Assembly: GCA_030678995.1 (NCBI GenBank)
Contig: JAUXTQ010000060.1
Location: 124,001 to 188,000, forward strand
Length of the DNA stretch: 64,000 bases
Source: Caulobacter sp.
GTDB lineage: Bacteria; Pseudomonadota; Alphaproteobacteria; Caulobacterales; Caulobacteraceae
Reading direction: 5' to 3'
Below the pieces are notes generated by a model that did not search any database, was not told the origin of the DNA, and worked only from the letters and a program-made list of their open reading frames with translations. Numbering within the stretch: the stretch's first letter is position 1; every line of letters starts with the position of its first letter. The position numbers and the translations under genes were made by a program. This document shows positions 1 to 9,107 of the stretch, one piece after another.

Positions 1-1261
<1,261 letters not shown>

Positions 1262-1267
1262 GGGGTC

Positions 1268-1558
1268 TTACTTCTCGACCACGCCCAGAACGTCGCTTTC
1301 CTTCATGATCAGCAGGTCTTCGCCGTCCACCTTCACTTCGGTGCCGGACCACTTGCCGAACAGGATGCGATCGCCGGCCTTCACGTCGAGCGCGTGAACC
1401 TTGCCCGCGTCGTCGCGGGCGCCGGGCCCGACGGCGATGACTTCGCCTTCCTTGGGCTTTTCCTTGGCGGTATCGGTGATGATGATCCCGCCCTTGGTTT
1501 TCTCTTCTTCCTCGACGCGCTTCACAAGGACGCGGTCGCCAAGAGGACGAAACTTCAT
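1268..1558 (-). CDS. groES: 10 kDa co-chaperonin GroES
   Basis: Heptameric lid of the GroEL chamber. The 96-residue protein starts [16 protein letters not shown] and contains the mobile loop ([20 protein letters not shown]) and the conserved [11 protein letters not shown] and [11 protein letters not shown] segments. The length matches the family. The ATG at 1558 has an ACGGAGAC ribosome-binding site about nine bases upstream. It is the first gene of the groESL operon. The 5' leader carries a CIRCE operator and an overlapping promoter, so heat-shock and HrcA control is expected. Confidence 0.98.
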   Translation of the reverse strand: MKFRPLGDRVLVKRVEEEEKTKGGIIITDTAKEKPKEGEVIAVGPGARDDAGKVHALDVKAGDRILFGKWSGTEVKVDGEDLLIMKESDVLGVVEK

Positions 1559-1623
1559 CGGGTCGTCTCCGTGCGTATCTAACAGGGTTGAATGGTTCCC
1601 GTCGGCGGCCGGATAGGCTGCTG

Positions 1624-1650
1624 TTAGCAGTCACCCGGCCCGAGTGCCAA
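1624..1650 (-). promoter_or_regulatory. CIRCE operator (HrcA-binding) upstream of groES
   Basis: TTAGCAGTC, nine bases, then GAGTGCCAA: the canonical CIRCE layout TTAGCACTC-N9-GAGTGCTAA with one mismatch in each arm. It lies in the groES leader just downstream of the likely -10 element, where a bound repressor would block initiation. The HrcA gene is in this window at 28478-29554. Confidence 0.93.
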
Positions 1651-1660
1651 CGACGGGTGG

Positions 1661-1689
1661 GAGTTAGGGACGCGGGCTTGCGGAGTCAA
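1661..1689 (-). promoter_or_regulatory. Probable groES promoter
   Basis: On the minus strand TTGACT (1689-1684) and TAACTC (1666-1661) are separated by 17 bases, a good housekeeping-sigma layout. The same stretch reads CTTGACT then CCCTAACT, which partly resembles the heat-shock sigma32 pattern CTTGAA-N13-CCCCAT. The CIRCE element follows immediately downstream. The match is by eye; no transcription start is known. Confidence 0.55.
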
Positions 1690-1742
1690 GGGATTGCCGC
1701 TCTGCTGGGCCCTTCCAGATGGACCGGGACGCGGAGAAACGC

Positions 1743-2126
1743 ATGATCGACCACATCACTTTCGGCGTGTCCGACTTTGATCGATCAGCCGCCTTCTATG
1801 ACGCGGCGCTCGCCCCTCTGGGCCTTGGCCGGGTCATGGAGATGTCCAGGGCCGAAACCGGCGGCGCGGGCGTGATCGGCTACGGCGATCACCGCCCCTT
1901 CTTCTGGATCGCCGGCGCGGACGCCACCCGGGGCAGGCTGCATATCGCCCTGGCCGCGAAGGACCGGGCCACGGTCGACGCCTTCTACAAGGCCGCCATA
2001 GCCGCCGGCGGGACCGACAACGGCGGACCGGGGCTGCGGCCGCACTATCATCCCGGCTACTATGGGGCCTTCGTGCTCGATCCCGACGGCCACAACATCG
2101 AAGCCGTCTGCCACACCCCGGAGTGA
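1743..2126 (+). CDS. VOC-family (glyoxalase/bleomycin-resistance fold) protein
   Basis: A 127-residue single-domain vicinal-oxygen-chelate protein, cytosolic, substrate unknown. It begins MIDHITFGVSDFDRSAAFYD, the usual first beta-strand and helix of the family, and ends with the second metal-site region HPGYYGAFVLDPDGHNIEAV. An upstream ATG at 1719 is in frame, but the ATG at 1743 has a GGAG motif at good spacing and starts exactly where family members do. The next gene begins five bases after its stop, so the two are probably co-transcribed. Enzymatic role cannot be assigned from sequence. Confidence 0.85.
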   Translation: MIDHITFGVSDFDRSAAFYDAALAPLGLGRVMEMSRAETGGAGVIGYGDHRPFFWIAGADATRGRLHIALAAKDRATVDAFYKAAIAAGGTDNGGPGLRPHYHPGYYGAFVLDPDGHNIEAVCHTPE

Positions 2127-2130
2127 CGTC

Positions 2131-2541
2131 GTGATTCCCTTTGTCCTGGCGGTGTTCGCCTGTTGCCTCGCCGGCGGCCTGGGCGGCTATGCCCTGGTCA
2201 GGCCCGGTGAGGCCCTCGCCCGGCGCGGTCTCGCCCCGGCTGACCAGACCCCGGGCGGCCTGGCGATGGCGCGAAGCTTCGGGGCCATGCTGCTGTTGGC
2301 CCATGCCGGGACCGCGGGCCTGCTCGGCTACTATCCCTCGGTCGGCGCGGCCATGGCCATGGGCCTGTCGTTGCTCTGGGCCGGCGCGGCGGTCGGCCGG
2401 CTGGTCTCCGGCGCCCTGGACGGCCACACCGACGCGGCGGGCGTCCAGATCCTGATCCTCGAGGTCCTGATGGGACTGACCCTGGCCCTGCCCTTCTGGG
2501 CCAGCCGCCAGCTGGCGGGCGGCCCGACGCTGCAGGTCTAG
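2131..2541 (+). CDS. Small integral membrane protein, function unknown
   Basis: A 136-residue protein starting at a GTG five bases after the VOC gene. Four hydrophobic segments are visible: about residues 2-22, 47-66, 70-91 and 105-122. The arrangement resembles small four-helix DUF4345-like membrane proteins, but I do not recognise a diagnostic motif. The GTG start is chosen because upstream in-frame codons overlap the VOC coding region and encode no hydrophobic sequence. The stop TAG directly abuts a palindromic repeat. Confidence 0.65.
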   Translation: MIPFVLAVFACCLAGGLGGYALVRPGEALARRGLAPADQTPGGLAMARSFGAMLLLAHAGTAGLLGYYPSVGAAMAMGLSLLWAGAAVGRLVSGALDGHTDAAGVQILILEVLMGLTLALPFWASRQLAGGPTLQV

Positions 2542-2601
2542 TGTCCCGATTCCGAAGTTCGCAAGCGCCTGTGGCGGGCTCCGACGAACTTCGGAATCGA
2601 G
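2540..2601. repeat. REP-like palindrome, family G, abutting a stop codon
   Basis: A 15-base perfect inverted repeat (CGATTCCGAAGTTCG at 2547-2561 with its complement at 2585-2599) follows the motif TAGTGTCCC, whose TAG is the stop codon of the preceding gene. A second copy with the same junction lies at 15073-15135. Confidence 0.8.
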
Positions 2602-2783
2602 GAGGACAGGCACCAGGACGCCGACGCCCCCTTCCCCTTGTGGGGAGATGGTCTCGGAAGGACCACCCCGGCTGGAACGGCATACGGTGAATTTGACGAC
2701 GAGCGGCCTGTTCGTGGCCGACCCATGAACGGGCTGCCGGCAACGTGTCACGGCCGGCCGGTGAGGACCGGCCGCAAGGGCGA

Positions 2784-3155
2784 TTACTGGATCAGAGCCG
2801 AAATGATCTGCGAGATTGAGCCAGTCTGGGTCTGGGCCAGGTAGTAGTTGTCACCCACCCGCACCCAGCGATAGCCGTAGGGCGTTGGGCCAAGTCCGTA
2901 GCGGGAGGGTTGGGCCACGAAATACCGTGGCTGCGAAACGTACGTTTCCGGCAGGCGTTCGCCCTTGCCCCAAATCTTCTTCGCCTGCCCCGGGGGCATG
3001 CCGTAGGGCTTGCGGGCCAGTCCCGGCGGCGTCCAGGCGCCACGGGCCGCGGCGGAACGATCATCCTGCTTGTGCCTGCCCTTGTCCGGCTTGGCCATGG
3101 CGGTGGCCGGGATGGCCAACGAAAGGGCGGCGATGACCAAGATGGCGGTCCTCAT
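2784..3155 (-). CDS. RcnB-family exported protein
   Basis: A 123-residue protein with a signal peptide (residues 1-21, MRTAILVIAALSLAIPATAMA). A basic linker, a PPGLARKPYGMPPGQAKK segment and the RcnB-type C terminus (YGYRWVRVGDNYYLAQTQTG then SISQII) follow. RcnB of E. coli is a periplasmic protein affecting nickel/cobalt homeostasis; many paralogues have no known role. The start at 3155 is preceded by GAGGAGAG; an earlier in-frame start at 3263 would add a non-hydrophobic leader before the signal peptide. Probably monocistronic. Confidence 0.8.
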   Translation of the reverse strand: MRTAILVIAALSLAIPATAMAKPDKGRHKQDDRSAAARGAWTPPGLARKPYGMPPGQAKKIWGKGERLPETYVSQPRYFVAQPSRYGLGPTPYGYRWVRVGDNYYLAQTQTGSISQIISALIQ

Positions 3156-3262
3156 CTGACTCTCCTCGGAGGCAATCCCCGCCGAAACAGCGGGGTATTC
3201 CCCGGTCAAACAACGCGGGCCGCCCAGGTTCGATCCGCGTTGTTCCGCGAGACACCCGCCCA

Positions 3263-3297
3263 TGAAAAGACCCGCCGGCGTTTCCGCCGGCGGGTTT
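3263..3297 (-). terminator. Intrinsic terminator after the acyl-CoA dehydrogenase
   Basis: Ten-base stem CCCGCCGGCG / CGCCGGCGGG with a four-base loop (3271-3294), followed on the minus strand by TCTTTTC. It lies between the end of the acyl-CoA dehydrogenase at 3363 and the RcnB-like gene, all on the minus strand. Confidence 0.65.
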
Positions 3298-3324
3298 GAT
3301 CATGTCGAAAAGGGTCGAGCCTAC

Positions 3325-3356
3325 GGGGACACGTACCGAAGGCGGTACATGTCCCC
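3325..3356. repeat. REP-like palindrome, family C
   Basis: GGGGACACGTACC, six bases, GGTACATGTCCCC. Near-identical copies occur at 30369-30397 and 33520-33551. The GGGGAC/GTCCCC ends are typical of REP elements mobilised by RAYT (IS200-like) transposases; none is encoded in the window. Confidence 0.85.
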
Positions 3357-3362
3357 TTGGTC

Positions 3363-4670
3363 CTACCGGATGCCGGCGACTTCCAGCGACTTATCGCGCT
3401 CGTTCTTCTGTTGCATCTTCAGGTCGCCGTACTTGCCGAATTCATCGCGGGCGATGGTGCGGCAGTGGACCTCGTCCGGGCCGTCCGCCAGGCGCAGGGT
3501 GCGCTGGTGGGCGTAGGCGGAGGCGAGGCCGAAGTCGGTGGTCACGCCGGCGCCGCCGTGGGCCTGGATGGCGTCGTCGATGATCTTCAGGGCGATGCGG
3601 GGCGCCGCCACCTTGATCATGGCGATCTCCAGACGGGCCGACTTGTTGCCGGCCTTGTCCATCATGTCGGCGGCCTTGAGGCAGAGCAGACGGCACATCT
3701 CGATGTCGATGCGGGCCTCGGCGACGCGCTGTTCCCAGACCGAGTGGTCGCTGAGGTACTTGCCGAACGCCTTGCGGCTCATCAGGCGCTTGCACATCTT
3801 CTCCAGCGCGACTTCCGCCGTGCCGATGGTGCGCATGCAGTGGTGGATGCGGCCCGGGCCAAGCCGCCCCTGGGCGATTTCGAAGCCGCGGCCCTCGCCG
3901 AGCAGCAGACCGTCGATGATCGGCACCCGCACGTCCTTCAGCAGCACCTCGGCATGGCCGTGCGGCGCGTCGTCATAGCCGAACACCGGCAGCATGCGGA
4001 CGATCTCGATGCCCGGGGCGTCCAGCGGCACGAGGATCTGCGACTGCTGGGCGTGGCGGCTGGCGTTGTCCGGGTCGGTCTTGCCCATGACGATGGCCAC
4101 CTTGCAGCGGGGATCGCCCACGCCCGAGGACCACCATTTGCGGCCATTGATGACGTAGTCGTCGCCGTCGCGGCGGATCTCGGTCTCGATGTTGGTGGCG
4201 TCGGAGCTGGCCACCGCCGGCTCGGTCATCAGGAAGGCGGAGCGAATCTCGCCGTTCATCAGCGGCTTCAGCCAGCGGTGCTTCTGCTCCAGCGTGCCGT
4301 AACGCATCAGCACTTCCATGTTGCCGGTGTCCGGCGCGGAGCAGTTGAACACCTCCGAGGCGAAGCCGATCCGGCCGAGCTGTTCGGCGATCAGGCTGTA
4401 TTCCAGGTTGGTCAGCTGGATGCCTTCAAACTGGAAGGTGTCATCCACGTGCGTCTGGCCGCTGTGCGGCGGCATGAAGAAGTTCCACAGGCCGGCGGCC
4501 TTGGCCTTGGCCTTCAGCTCCTCGACGACCTGGACCACTTTCCAGCGGGCGTCGCCGATGACGTTCATCTCTTCATTGTAGCGCGGCACGGCGGGCGCGA
4601 TGTGCTCGTCCATGAACGCGACCACGCGGTCGAGAAACTGGCGCTGCTTGGGGGAGATATCGAAGTCCAT
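3363..4670 (-). CDS. Acyl-CoA dehydrogenase
   Basis: FAD-dependent alpha,beta-dehydrogenation of an acyl-CoA thioester in the cytosol, feeding electrons to ETF. The 435-residue length is slightly above the usual 380-400. Visible family signatures are the FAD-contact region [15 protein letters not shown] (around residue 140), [12 protein letters not shown], and the C-terminal [20 protein letters not shown] segment. The fused-phosphotransferase-type ACAD branch (long-chain or ACAD10/11-like) is the closest fit by eye. It stands alone, with a terminator downstream at 3263-3297. The native substrate is not determinable here. Confidence 0.92.
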   Translation of the reverse strand: MDFDISPKQRQFLDRVVAFMDEHIAPAVPRYNEEMNVIGDARWKVVQVVEELKAKAKAAGLWNFFMPPHSGQTHVDDTFQFEGIQLTNLEYSLIAEQLGRIGFASEVFNCSAPDTGNMEVLMRYGTLEQKHRWLKPLMNGEIRSAFLMTEPAVASSDATNIETEIRRDGDDYVINGRKWWSSGVGDPRCKVAIVMGKTDPDNASRHAQQSQILVPLDAPGIEIVRMLPVFGYDDAPHGHAEVLLKDVRVPIIDGLLLGEGRGFEIAQGRLGPGRIHHCMRTIGTAEVALEKMCKRLMSRKAFGKYLSDHSVWEQRVAEARIDIEMCRLLCLKAADMMDKAGNKSARLEIAMIKVAAPRIALKIIDDAIQAHGGAGVTTDFGLASAYAHQRTLRLADGPDEVHCRTIARDEFGKYGDLKMQQKNERDKSLEVAGIR

Positions 4671-4777
4671 GGGTCGGCCCTGCCCTTTTCGGTTTCAAAC
4701 GGTTGTTTGAGCGCAAGTTAGCCGGGGGTGACGCTAGGGGCAAGCGGGGAAAGGTCGGAGCCATCACCAACACCGCT

Positions 4778-4901
4778 ATGGCTCGACTTGTTCGGGCCAC
4801 CCAAGCGCGTTGTCGATTTCCAGCAGACGCGGTTGGGTCCGCTCCAACACTCCAATGGAACGGTGTTCATGGGTGGCCCGAACAAGTCGGGCCATGACGG
4901 A
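4778..4901. repeat. Inverted pair of family-B palindromes
   Basis: Two copies of a palindromic element with core GCCCGACTTGTTCGGGCCA occupy 4778-4804 and, inverted, 4866-4901, about 60 bases apart. The same paired arrangement occurs at 25352-25476, 36050-36178 and 56763-56882. This BIME-like unit fills most of the space between the acyl-CoA dehydrogenase and the XRE gene. Confidence 0.85.
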
Positions 4902-4904
4902 AGA

Positions 4905-5147
4905 TCAGGAATCGGTACTTTCCACCGCCGCCATATCCGCCTCGTCATACCGGTAGTCCAGCAGCTCCCCCGGCGCGCATTCCAGCACCGCGCAGAGCTT
5001 GGCCAGGGTCTCGAACCGCACCCCCCGCACCTTGCCGGTGCGCAGCAGGGAAAGCTGGGTCTCCGACAGCCCGATACGCTGGGCCAGGTCCCGCGCCTTC
5101 ATCTTGCGGCGGGCCAGCATGATGTCGAGGGTGACAATGACGGGCAC
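4905..5147 (-). CDS. XRE-family transcriptional regulator (module 1)
   Basis: An 80-residue helix-turn-helix protein. The HTH spans about residues 16-62 (ARDLAQRIGLSETQLSLLRT then GKVRGVRFETLAKLC) and matches the YozG/Cro-like family. An acidic tail follows. It starts three bases after the stop of the DUF2975 membrane protein gene, the partner typical of this family, so the two form an operon. A likely operator is the AT-rich TTTATATGATAAATAAA stretch at 5718-5734 upstream of the membrane gene. The partner arrangement suggests autoregulation; the signal sensed is unknown. Confidence 0.85.
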   Translation of the reverse strand: MPVIVTLDIMLARRKMKARDLAQRIGLSETQLSLLRTGKVRGVRFETLAKLCAVLECAPGELLDYRYDEADMAAVESTDS

Positions 5148-5150
5148 GGG

Positions 5151-5684
5151 TCAGATGATCTCGCTCAGCTCGGACTGCAGGCGCCCGGCCTGGGCCATCA
5201 TCCGGCCGAGGACGAGGATCGCGCCGCCGATCACCGCGATGACCCAGGTCTCGGTCTCCAGGTGAATGCCGGAGAAGCCGTACTCACCGTCAATCCAGCT
5301 CTGGATCCACGGGACGATGACCGCGCTGGCCGCCGCGCCCCAGAGCAGTGACGAGCCGACCTCGGCCAGGCCGTTGGAATTGGCCTTCGAGAACAGCTCG
5401 CCACCGGCGACCCGGTGGAAGATCCGCGCCGCGGCGATAACCCCGCCGAGGTAGATCAGGAGCGGCAGGAACTCAACCAGCCGCCGCAACACCGGCTCGG
5501 CGGCGAGCCTCAGCCCCATCCAGTCGCCGTGGAACAGGGCGTCGGCCGCCGGACTGATCAGGGTCAACAGCCTGAGCAGGACCAGCAGCTGCAGGGCGAG
5601 AACGATCGTCGCCACCCAAGCGATGACTTCAAAGGTCCTGGCCTGGCTGACCAGCTTCGAATCGAGGGTGCGGGACAGACCCAT
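5151..5684 (-). CDS. DUF2975 family membrane protein (module 1)
   Basis: A 177-residue integral membrane protein with four predicted helices, around residues 20-44, 68-88, 108-128 and 145-163. It has the DUF2975 layout: a long first helix, then a soluble stretch ending in GGELFSKANSNGLAEVG before helix three. The function of DUF2975 proteins is not established. It is translationally close to the XRE gene. A second, diverged copy of the same pair is at 30397-31195. The ATG at 5684 is chosen because the divergent GNAT gene starts only 109 bases away and the intervening DNA is AT-rich promoter-like sequence. Confidence 0.85.
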   Translation of the reverse strand: MGLSRTLDSKLVSQARTFEVIAWVATIVLALQLLVLLRLLTLISPAADALFHGDWMGLRLAAEPVLRRLVEFLPLLIYLGGVIAAARIFHRVAGGELFSKANSNGLAEVGSSLLWGAAASAVIVPWIQSWIDGEYGFSGIHLETETWVIAVIGGAILVLGRMMAQAGRLQSELSEII

Positions 5685-5700
5685 GGCGCAGTTCCTTTAT

Positions 5701-5745
5701 GTGAGGCGACGTTAGTTTTATATGATAAATAAAGTTTTTGATGTT
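5701..5745. promoter_or_regulatory. AT-rich divergent control region, possible XRE operator
   Basis: TTTATATGATAAATAAA (5718-5734) is a strikingly AT-rich stretch in a GC-rich genome, between the DUF2975/XRE operon and a GNAT gene. On the minus strand it contains TTTATCATATA, similar to TTTATCGATAA upstream of the second DUF2975/XRE module (31600-31619). A shared operator is inference. Confidence 0.4.
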
Positions 5746-5793
5746 TGGCAATAGGCTGTTTTCAACCCTGCCGGGCTTTGCGAAGCTCGGCTC

Positions 5794-6384
5794 ATGAACC
5801 TCAAGGCGAAAATCCTCAAAGGCCGCTACGTGCGGCTCGAACCCATCACCGCCGAGCACAAGGAGGCGCTGCGTGGCGCGGTCGACTGCGATCCCGAGGC
5901 CTGGGAGATCATGTCGGTCAACGGCTGCGGCGAAGGGTTCGCCGACTGGTGGGGCGCCCTGCAGGGGGAGACCGAACGTGGCGAGCGCATCGGCTATGCC
6001 ATCCGCCGGCTGTCGGACAAGCGGATCGTCGGCACGTCGAGCTTTCTCAACATCCGCCGCCTCCACAAGGGCGTGGAGATCGGCGCGACCTTCCTGCATC
6101 CGGACGTGCGGTCGGGGCCGGTGAACCCGGAGTCCAAGCGGCTGATGCTGGCCCAGGCCTTCGACGCCGGCGCCGTTCGCGTTGAGTTCATGATCGACGA
6201 GCGCAACGCCCGCAGCGAGGCGGCGGTGCTCAAGCTTGGAGCGACCAAGGAGGGGACCCTGCGCCACCACAAGATCACCTGGACCGGCCATGTCCGCGAC
6301 ACGGCGGTGCTGTCGATCTGCGATTTCGACTGGCCGGCGGTGCGCGAGCGGCTGGATTTCCGCCTGCAGGAAGCCTTCGCCTAG
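5794..6384 (+). CDS. GNAT-family N-acetyltransferase (RimJ/RimL type)
   Basis: A 196-residue acetyl-CoA-dependent N-acyltransferase of the RimJ/RimL-like branch. It opens with LKGRYVRLEPITAEHKEAL, the usual first strand, has the central IGYAIRRLSDKRIVGTSSF strands, an IGATFLHPDVRSGPVN acetyl-CoA loop, and a conserved FMIDERNARSEAAVLKLG motif. The substrate is unknown; relatives acetylate ribosomal proteins, antibiotics or other amines. It is divergent from the DUF2975/XRE pair. Confidence 0.9.
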   Translation: MNLKAKILKGRYVRLEPITAEHKEALRGAVDCDPEAWEIMSVNGCGEGFADWWGALQGETERGERIGYAIRRLSDKRIVGTSSFLNIRRLHKGVEIGATFLHPDVRSGPVNPESKRLMLAQAFDAGAVRVEFMIDERNARSEAAVLKLGATKEGTLRHHKITWTGHVRDTAVLSICDFDWPAVRERLDFRLQEAFA

Positions 6385-6494
6385 GGGAGACGCGACCTTC
6401 CCCTCCGGTTCGGGCGCAAAAAGTTCAGGCCTGCGCCAATTTGGCGCATAACGGGTAACCACCTGTGCAACATCCGGCGCGCACAGTGGCGGTC

Positions 6495-7739
6495 ATGACC
6501 GCAATGGCCTGCCTCCGCGTCCTTATCGAACCCTCGCGCGCCGCCGCCGGGGGCGATGCGCTCGCCGCCCTGGTCAACAAGGTCGCCGGGGCCTTCCTGG
6601 AGACCCGCTGGCTCTGGCCACGCCGTCACGGCGAAATCGCCGCCTACGCCTTCCTGCTGGCCGATCCGCGCGCGACGAAGCTGGACCCCTTCGAACTGAC
6701 CGACCTGTCGGAGGAACTGCAGACGAAACTCTTTGGCGCCAGCGAAGCCGGCGCGATCTGCATGGCCCTGCTCGAGGGCGAACAGGAGATGATCACCAGA
6801 TTCGCCACCATCGAGCCGACCGAGCTGCGGCGGGTGCTGGCGGAGGGTGGAACCATCGAGGGTCTGGCCGGCCGCCTGACCGAAATCACCCCGCGGGGTG
6901 TGCGGGTCGTATCGCCGCCTGCCGAGGCTGGCCCGATGCGGTCCCCCGCCGCGCCCCGCCGCGCCCCGCCGCCGGTCGACGACGGCATTGAGGCAACCTA
7001 CCGGGCGGTCTGGTACAGCCTGAAGGAGACCTTCATTGGCAGCGGCCTTGTCGCCCGGAACCGGGGCGCGCGCCGCTTCTTCAGCACGATCGACGGTCAC
7101 GCCGAGATGCCGCACCCGGACATGGCGGCCGAATTCGACATGATGTGCATTAAGGCCGCCTCCCGCGCGCTCGTCGGCACGGAGGGCCTGCTGTTCCTGC
7201 CGATCAGCTTCTCCTCGACGATCCACCGGCCGACACGGGAGGCCTACATCGACGTCCTCGAAAGCCTGCCCCATGAGGGGCGGTCCCGGCTGGCGGCGGC
7301 CGTCTACGATGTGCCGCGCGCGCCCACCTTCGCCGCCGTCCGCCAGCTCAGAGCGTTCCTGGCGCCCTATTTCAGCTTCGTCGACCTCCAGGTTTCCGAC
7401 CCCGACTTCCAGATCGACGCCCTGATGATGGAAGCGGTCAACAGCGTCACCCTGTCGCTGCCGGACACCGACGAGGGCGGACGGATGGCCGCCGTGACCC
7501 GCTTCATGACCAATCGCGACGCCTACCATCGGCGGCGGATCTGGCCGGCGGTCACCAACGTCCGTACGCGCCGCGAACTGGACCTGTGCATCAAGCAGCG
7601 GGTTCCGTTCCTGAGCGGCAAGGCGGTCTGCGACCACCTGGTGGCCCCCGCCGACCCGGTCCGTTACGTCGCCGCGCGCCTGCCCCTTCGCGAGACGGGG
7701 GCGCACACGATGGCCCAGCAGTCCGCGATCTCGCTCTGA
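6495..7739 (+). CDS. Unrecognised 414-aa protein, first of a tandem paralogue pair
   Basis: No confident family. The start at 6495 (MTAMACLRVLIEPSR) is chosen by alignment with its neighbour, whose ATG is fixed by a GGGAGG site. No signal peptide or long hydrophobic segment is seen, so it is probably cytosolic. An N-terminal alpha/beta region (1-130) contains LETRWLWPRRHGEIAAYAFL. A proline/arginine-rich linker (about 145-165) follows, then a C-terminal domain (170-400). The C-terminal domain has YRAVWYSLKETF, LLFLPISFSSTIHRPTREAY and the ending RRELDLCIKQRVPFLSGKAV. The order of strands and the final G-rich motif recall a degenerate EAL-type barrel lacking catalytic residues, which is only a suggestion. 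Confidence 0.75.
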   Translation: MTAMACLRVLIEPSRAAAGGDALAALVNKVAGAFLETRWLWPRRHGEIAAYAFLLADPRATKLDPFELTDLSEELQTKLFGASEAGAICMALLEGEQEMITRFATIEPTELRRVLAEGGTIEGLAGRLTEITPRGVRVVSPPAEAGPMRSPAAPRRAPPPVDDGIEATYRAVWYSLKETFIGSGLVARNRGARRFFSTIDGHAEMPHPDMAAEFDMMCIKAASRALVGTEGLLFLPISFSSTIHRPTREAYIDVLESLPHEGRSRLAAAVYDVPRAPTFAAVRQLRAFLAPYFSFVDLQVSDPDFQIDALMMEAVNSVTLSLPDTDEGGRMAAVTRFMTNRDAYHRRRIWPAVTNVRTRRELDLCIKQRVPFLSGKAVCDHLVAPADPVRYVAARLPLRETGAHTMAQQSAISL

Positions 7740-7868
7740 CATTTGGCCGGGCGCCGGCCCGGCCAGCCCGGCTGCCCATGCGGCGTAGCGACGCAACCCC
7801 TCATTGTGCGACAACGCGCCACAAGCGAATGATGTCAGTCAGTAACCTGCCACGCGAATAAGGGAGGC

Positions 7869-9104
7869 ATGACCGCACTCGCCTGTCTCCGCATTCTTGT
7901 CGACGCCGACCGCTCCAATGGCGAGGGCGAGACCCTCGCCACACTTGTCAGCAAGGTGGGCGCCGCCTTCCTCGAGAGCCGCTGGGTCTGGCCCCGCCGG
8001 TTCGGCGAGATCGCGCCGGGCGCCTTTCTGCTGGCGGACCCGCGGTCCCCGCGGCTGGACGCCGCCGAGCTGACCGGCCTGTCCGACGAGCTACATCTGA
8101 AACTGTTCGGCGCGAGTGGCCGGGGCGAGGTCACCCTGGCCCTGATGGAAGGCGACAAGGAGATGTCGACGCGGTTCGCCGCCCTCGGCGCCGACGACCT
8201 GCGCCGGCTACTGGCGAGACAGATCGCCATCGAGGGCATGGATGGACGGCTTAGCCGGATCACGCCGTTGGGCGTGCAGCCGGTGACGCCGCGCCAGGGC
8301 ACGCCGCCGCTCAAGCTGATCCTCGGCGGCGCCCCACGCATCGCGGCGCAGGCTACCGGTGATCTGGAGATCAGCTACCGCGCCGTCTGGTGTTCGTTGA
8401 AGGAATCGGTCGTCGGCAACGGCTTGACCGCCCGGCGGCCCGGGACCCGCGTCAAGTTCAGCATCGTCGATGGCCCGGGCGACATGCCCCGCCTGGCCGC
8501 GCCGGACTTCGACCAGGCGTGCCTGGAAGCCGCGCCAAAGGCATTGCCCGGCACGCGGGGCGTGGTCTTCCTGCCGATCTGCTTCACCTCGACCGTCCAG
8601 CGACCCATCCGGGAGAGCTACGCCCACGCCCTGGAAGCCTTGCCGAACCGGGCCCGTTCCCGCCTGGCGGCGGCGGTCTACGACGTACCCCGCGCCCCGA
8701 GTTTCGCCGCCCTCCGGCAGCTCAAGGCCTTCCTCAGCCCCTTTTTCAGCCTGATCGACCTGCAGACGTCCGACCCCGATTTCCAGATCGACACCCTGCC
8801 GATGGAGGCGGTTCACAGCGTCACCCTGGCCCTGCCTGATTCGGACGAAGGCGGACGGCTGGCGGCGGCGACGCGGTTCATGGCCAATCGCGACGCCTAT
8901 CAGCGCCGCCGAATCTGGACGGCCATCACCAACATCCGCACGCGGCGCGAGCTCGACTTCTGCGTTCGGATGCGCGCGCCGTTCCTCAGCGGCAAGGCGG
9001 TTAGCGAGTTCATGACGACGCCAGGCGAACCGGTCCGTGTGACCGGCGACCGCCTGCCGTTGAGGGAGGCCTCGTCTCAGGCCCCCGCCAGCGTCGCGGT
9101 CTGA
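7869..9104 (+). CDS. Unrecognised 411-aa protein, second of a tandem paralogue pair
   Basis: Clear paralogue of the preceding gene along its full length. Shared blocks include LADPR, TGLSDEL/TDLSEEL, KLFGAS, YRAVWxSLKE, RSRLAAAVYDVPRAP, SDPDFQID, RRRIW and PFLSGKAV. The ATG at 7869 follows AAGGGAGGC. The linker after residue 140 differs most between copies. Conservation is strongest in the C-terminal half (residues 165-390), suggesting that domain carries the function. As in the first copy, a catalytically dead EAL-like barrel is a possibility but not demonstrated. The 129-base gap suggests either one operon or separate promoters. Confidence 0.75.
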   Translation: MTALACLRILVDADRSNGEGETLATLVSKVGAAFLESRWVWPRRFGEIAPGAFLLADPRSPRLDAAELTGLSDELHLKLFGASGRGEVTLALMEGDKEMSTRFAALGADDLRRLLARQIAIEGMDGRLSRITPLGVQPVTPRQGTPPLKLILGGAPRIAAQATGDLEISYRAVWCSLKESVVGNGLTARRPGTRVKFSIVDGPGDMPRLAAPDFDQACLEAAPKALPGTRGVVFLPICFTSTVQRPIRESYAHALEALPNRARSRLAAAVYDVPRAPSFAALRQLKAFLSPFFSLIDLQTSDPDFQIDTLPMEAVHSVTLALPDSDEGGRLAAATRFMANRDAYQRRRIWTAITNIRTRRELDFCVRMRAPFLSGKAVSEFMTTPGEPVRVTGDRLPLREASSQAPASVAV

Positions 9105-9107
9105 CGG

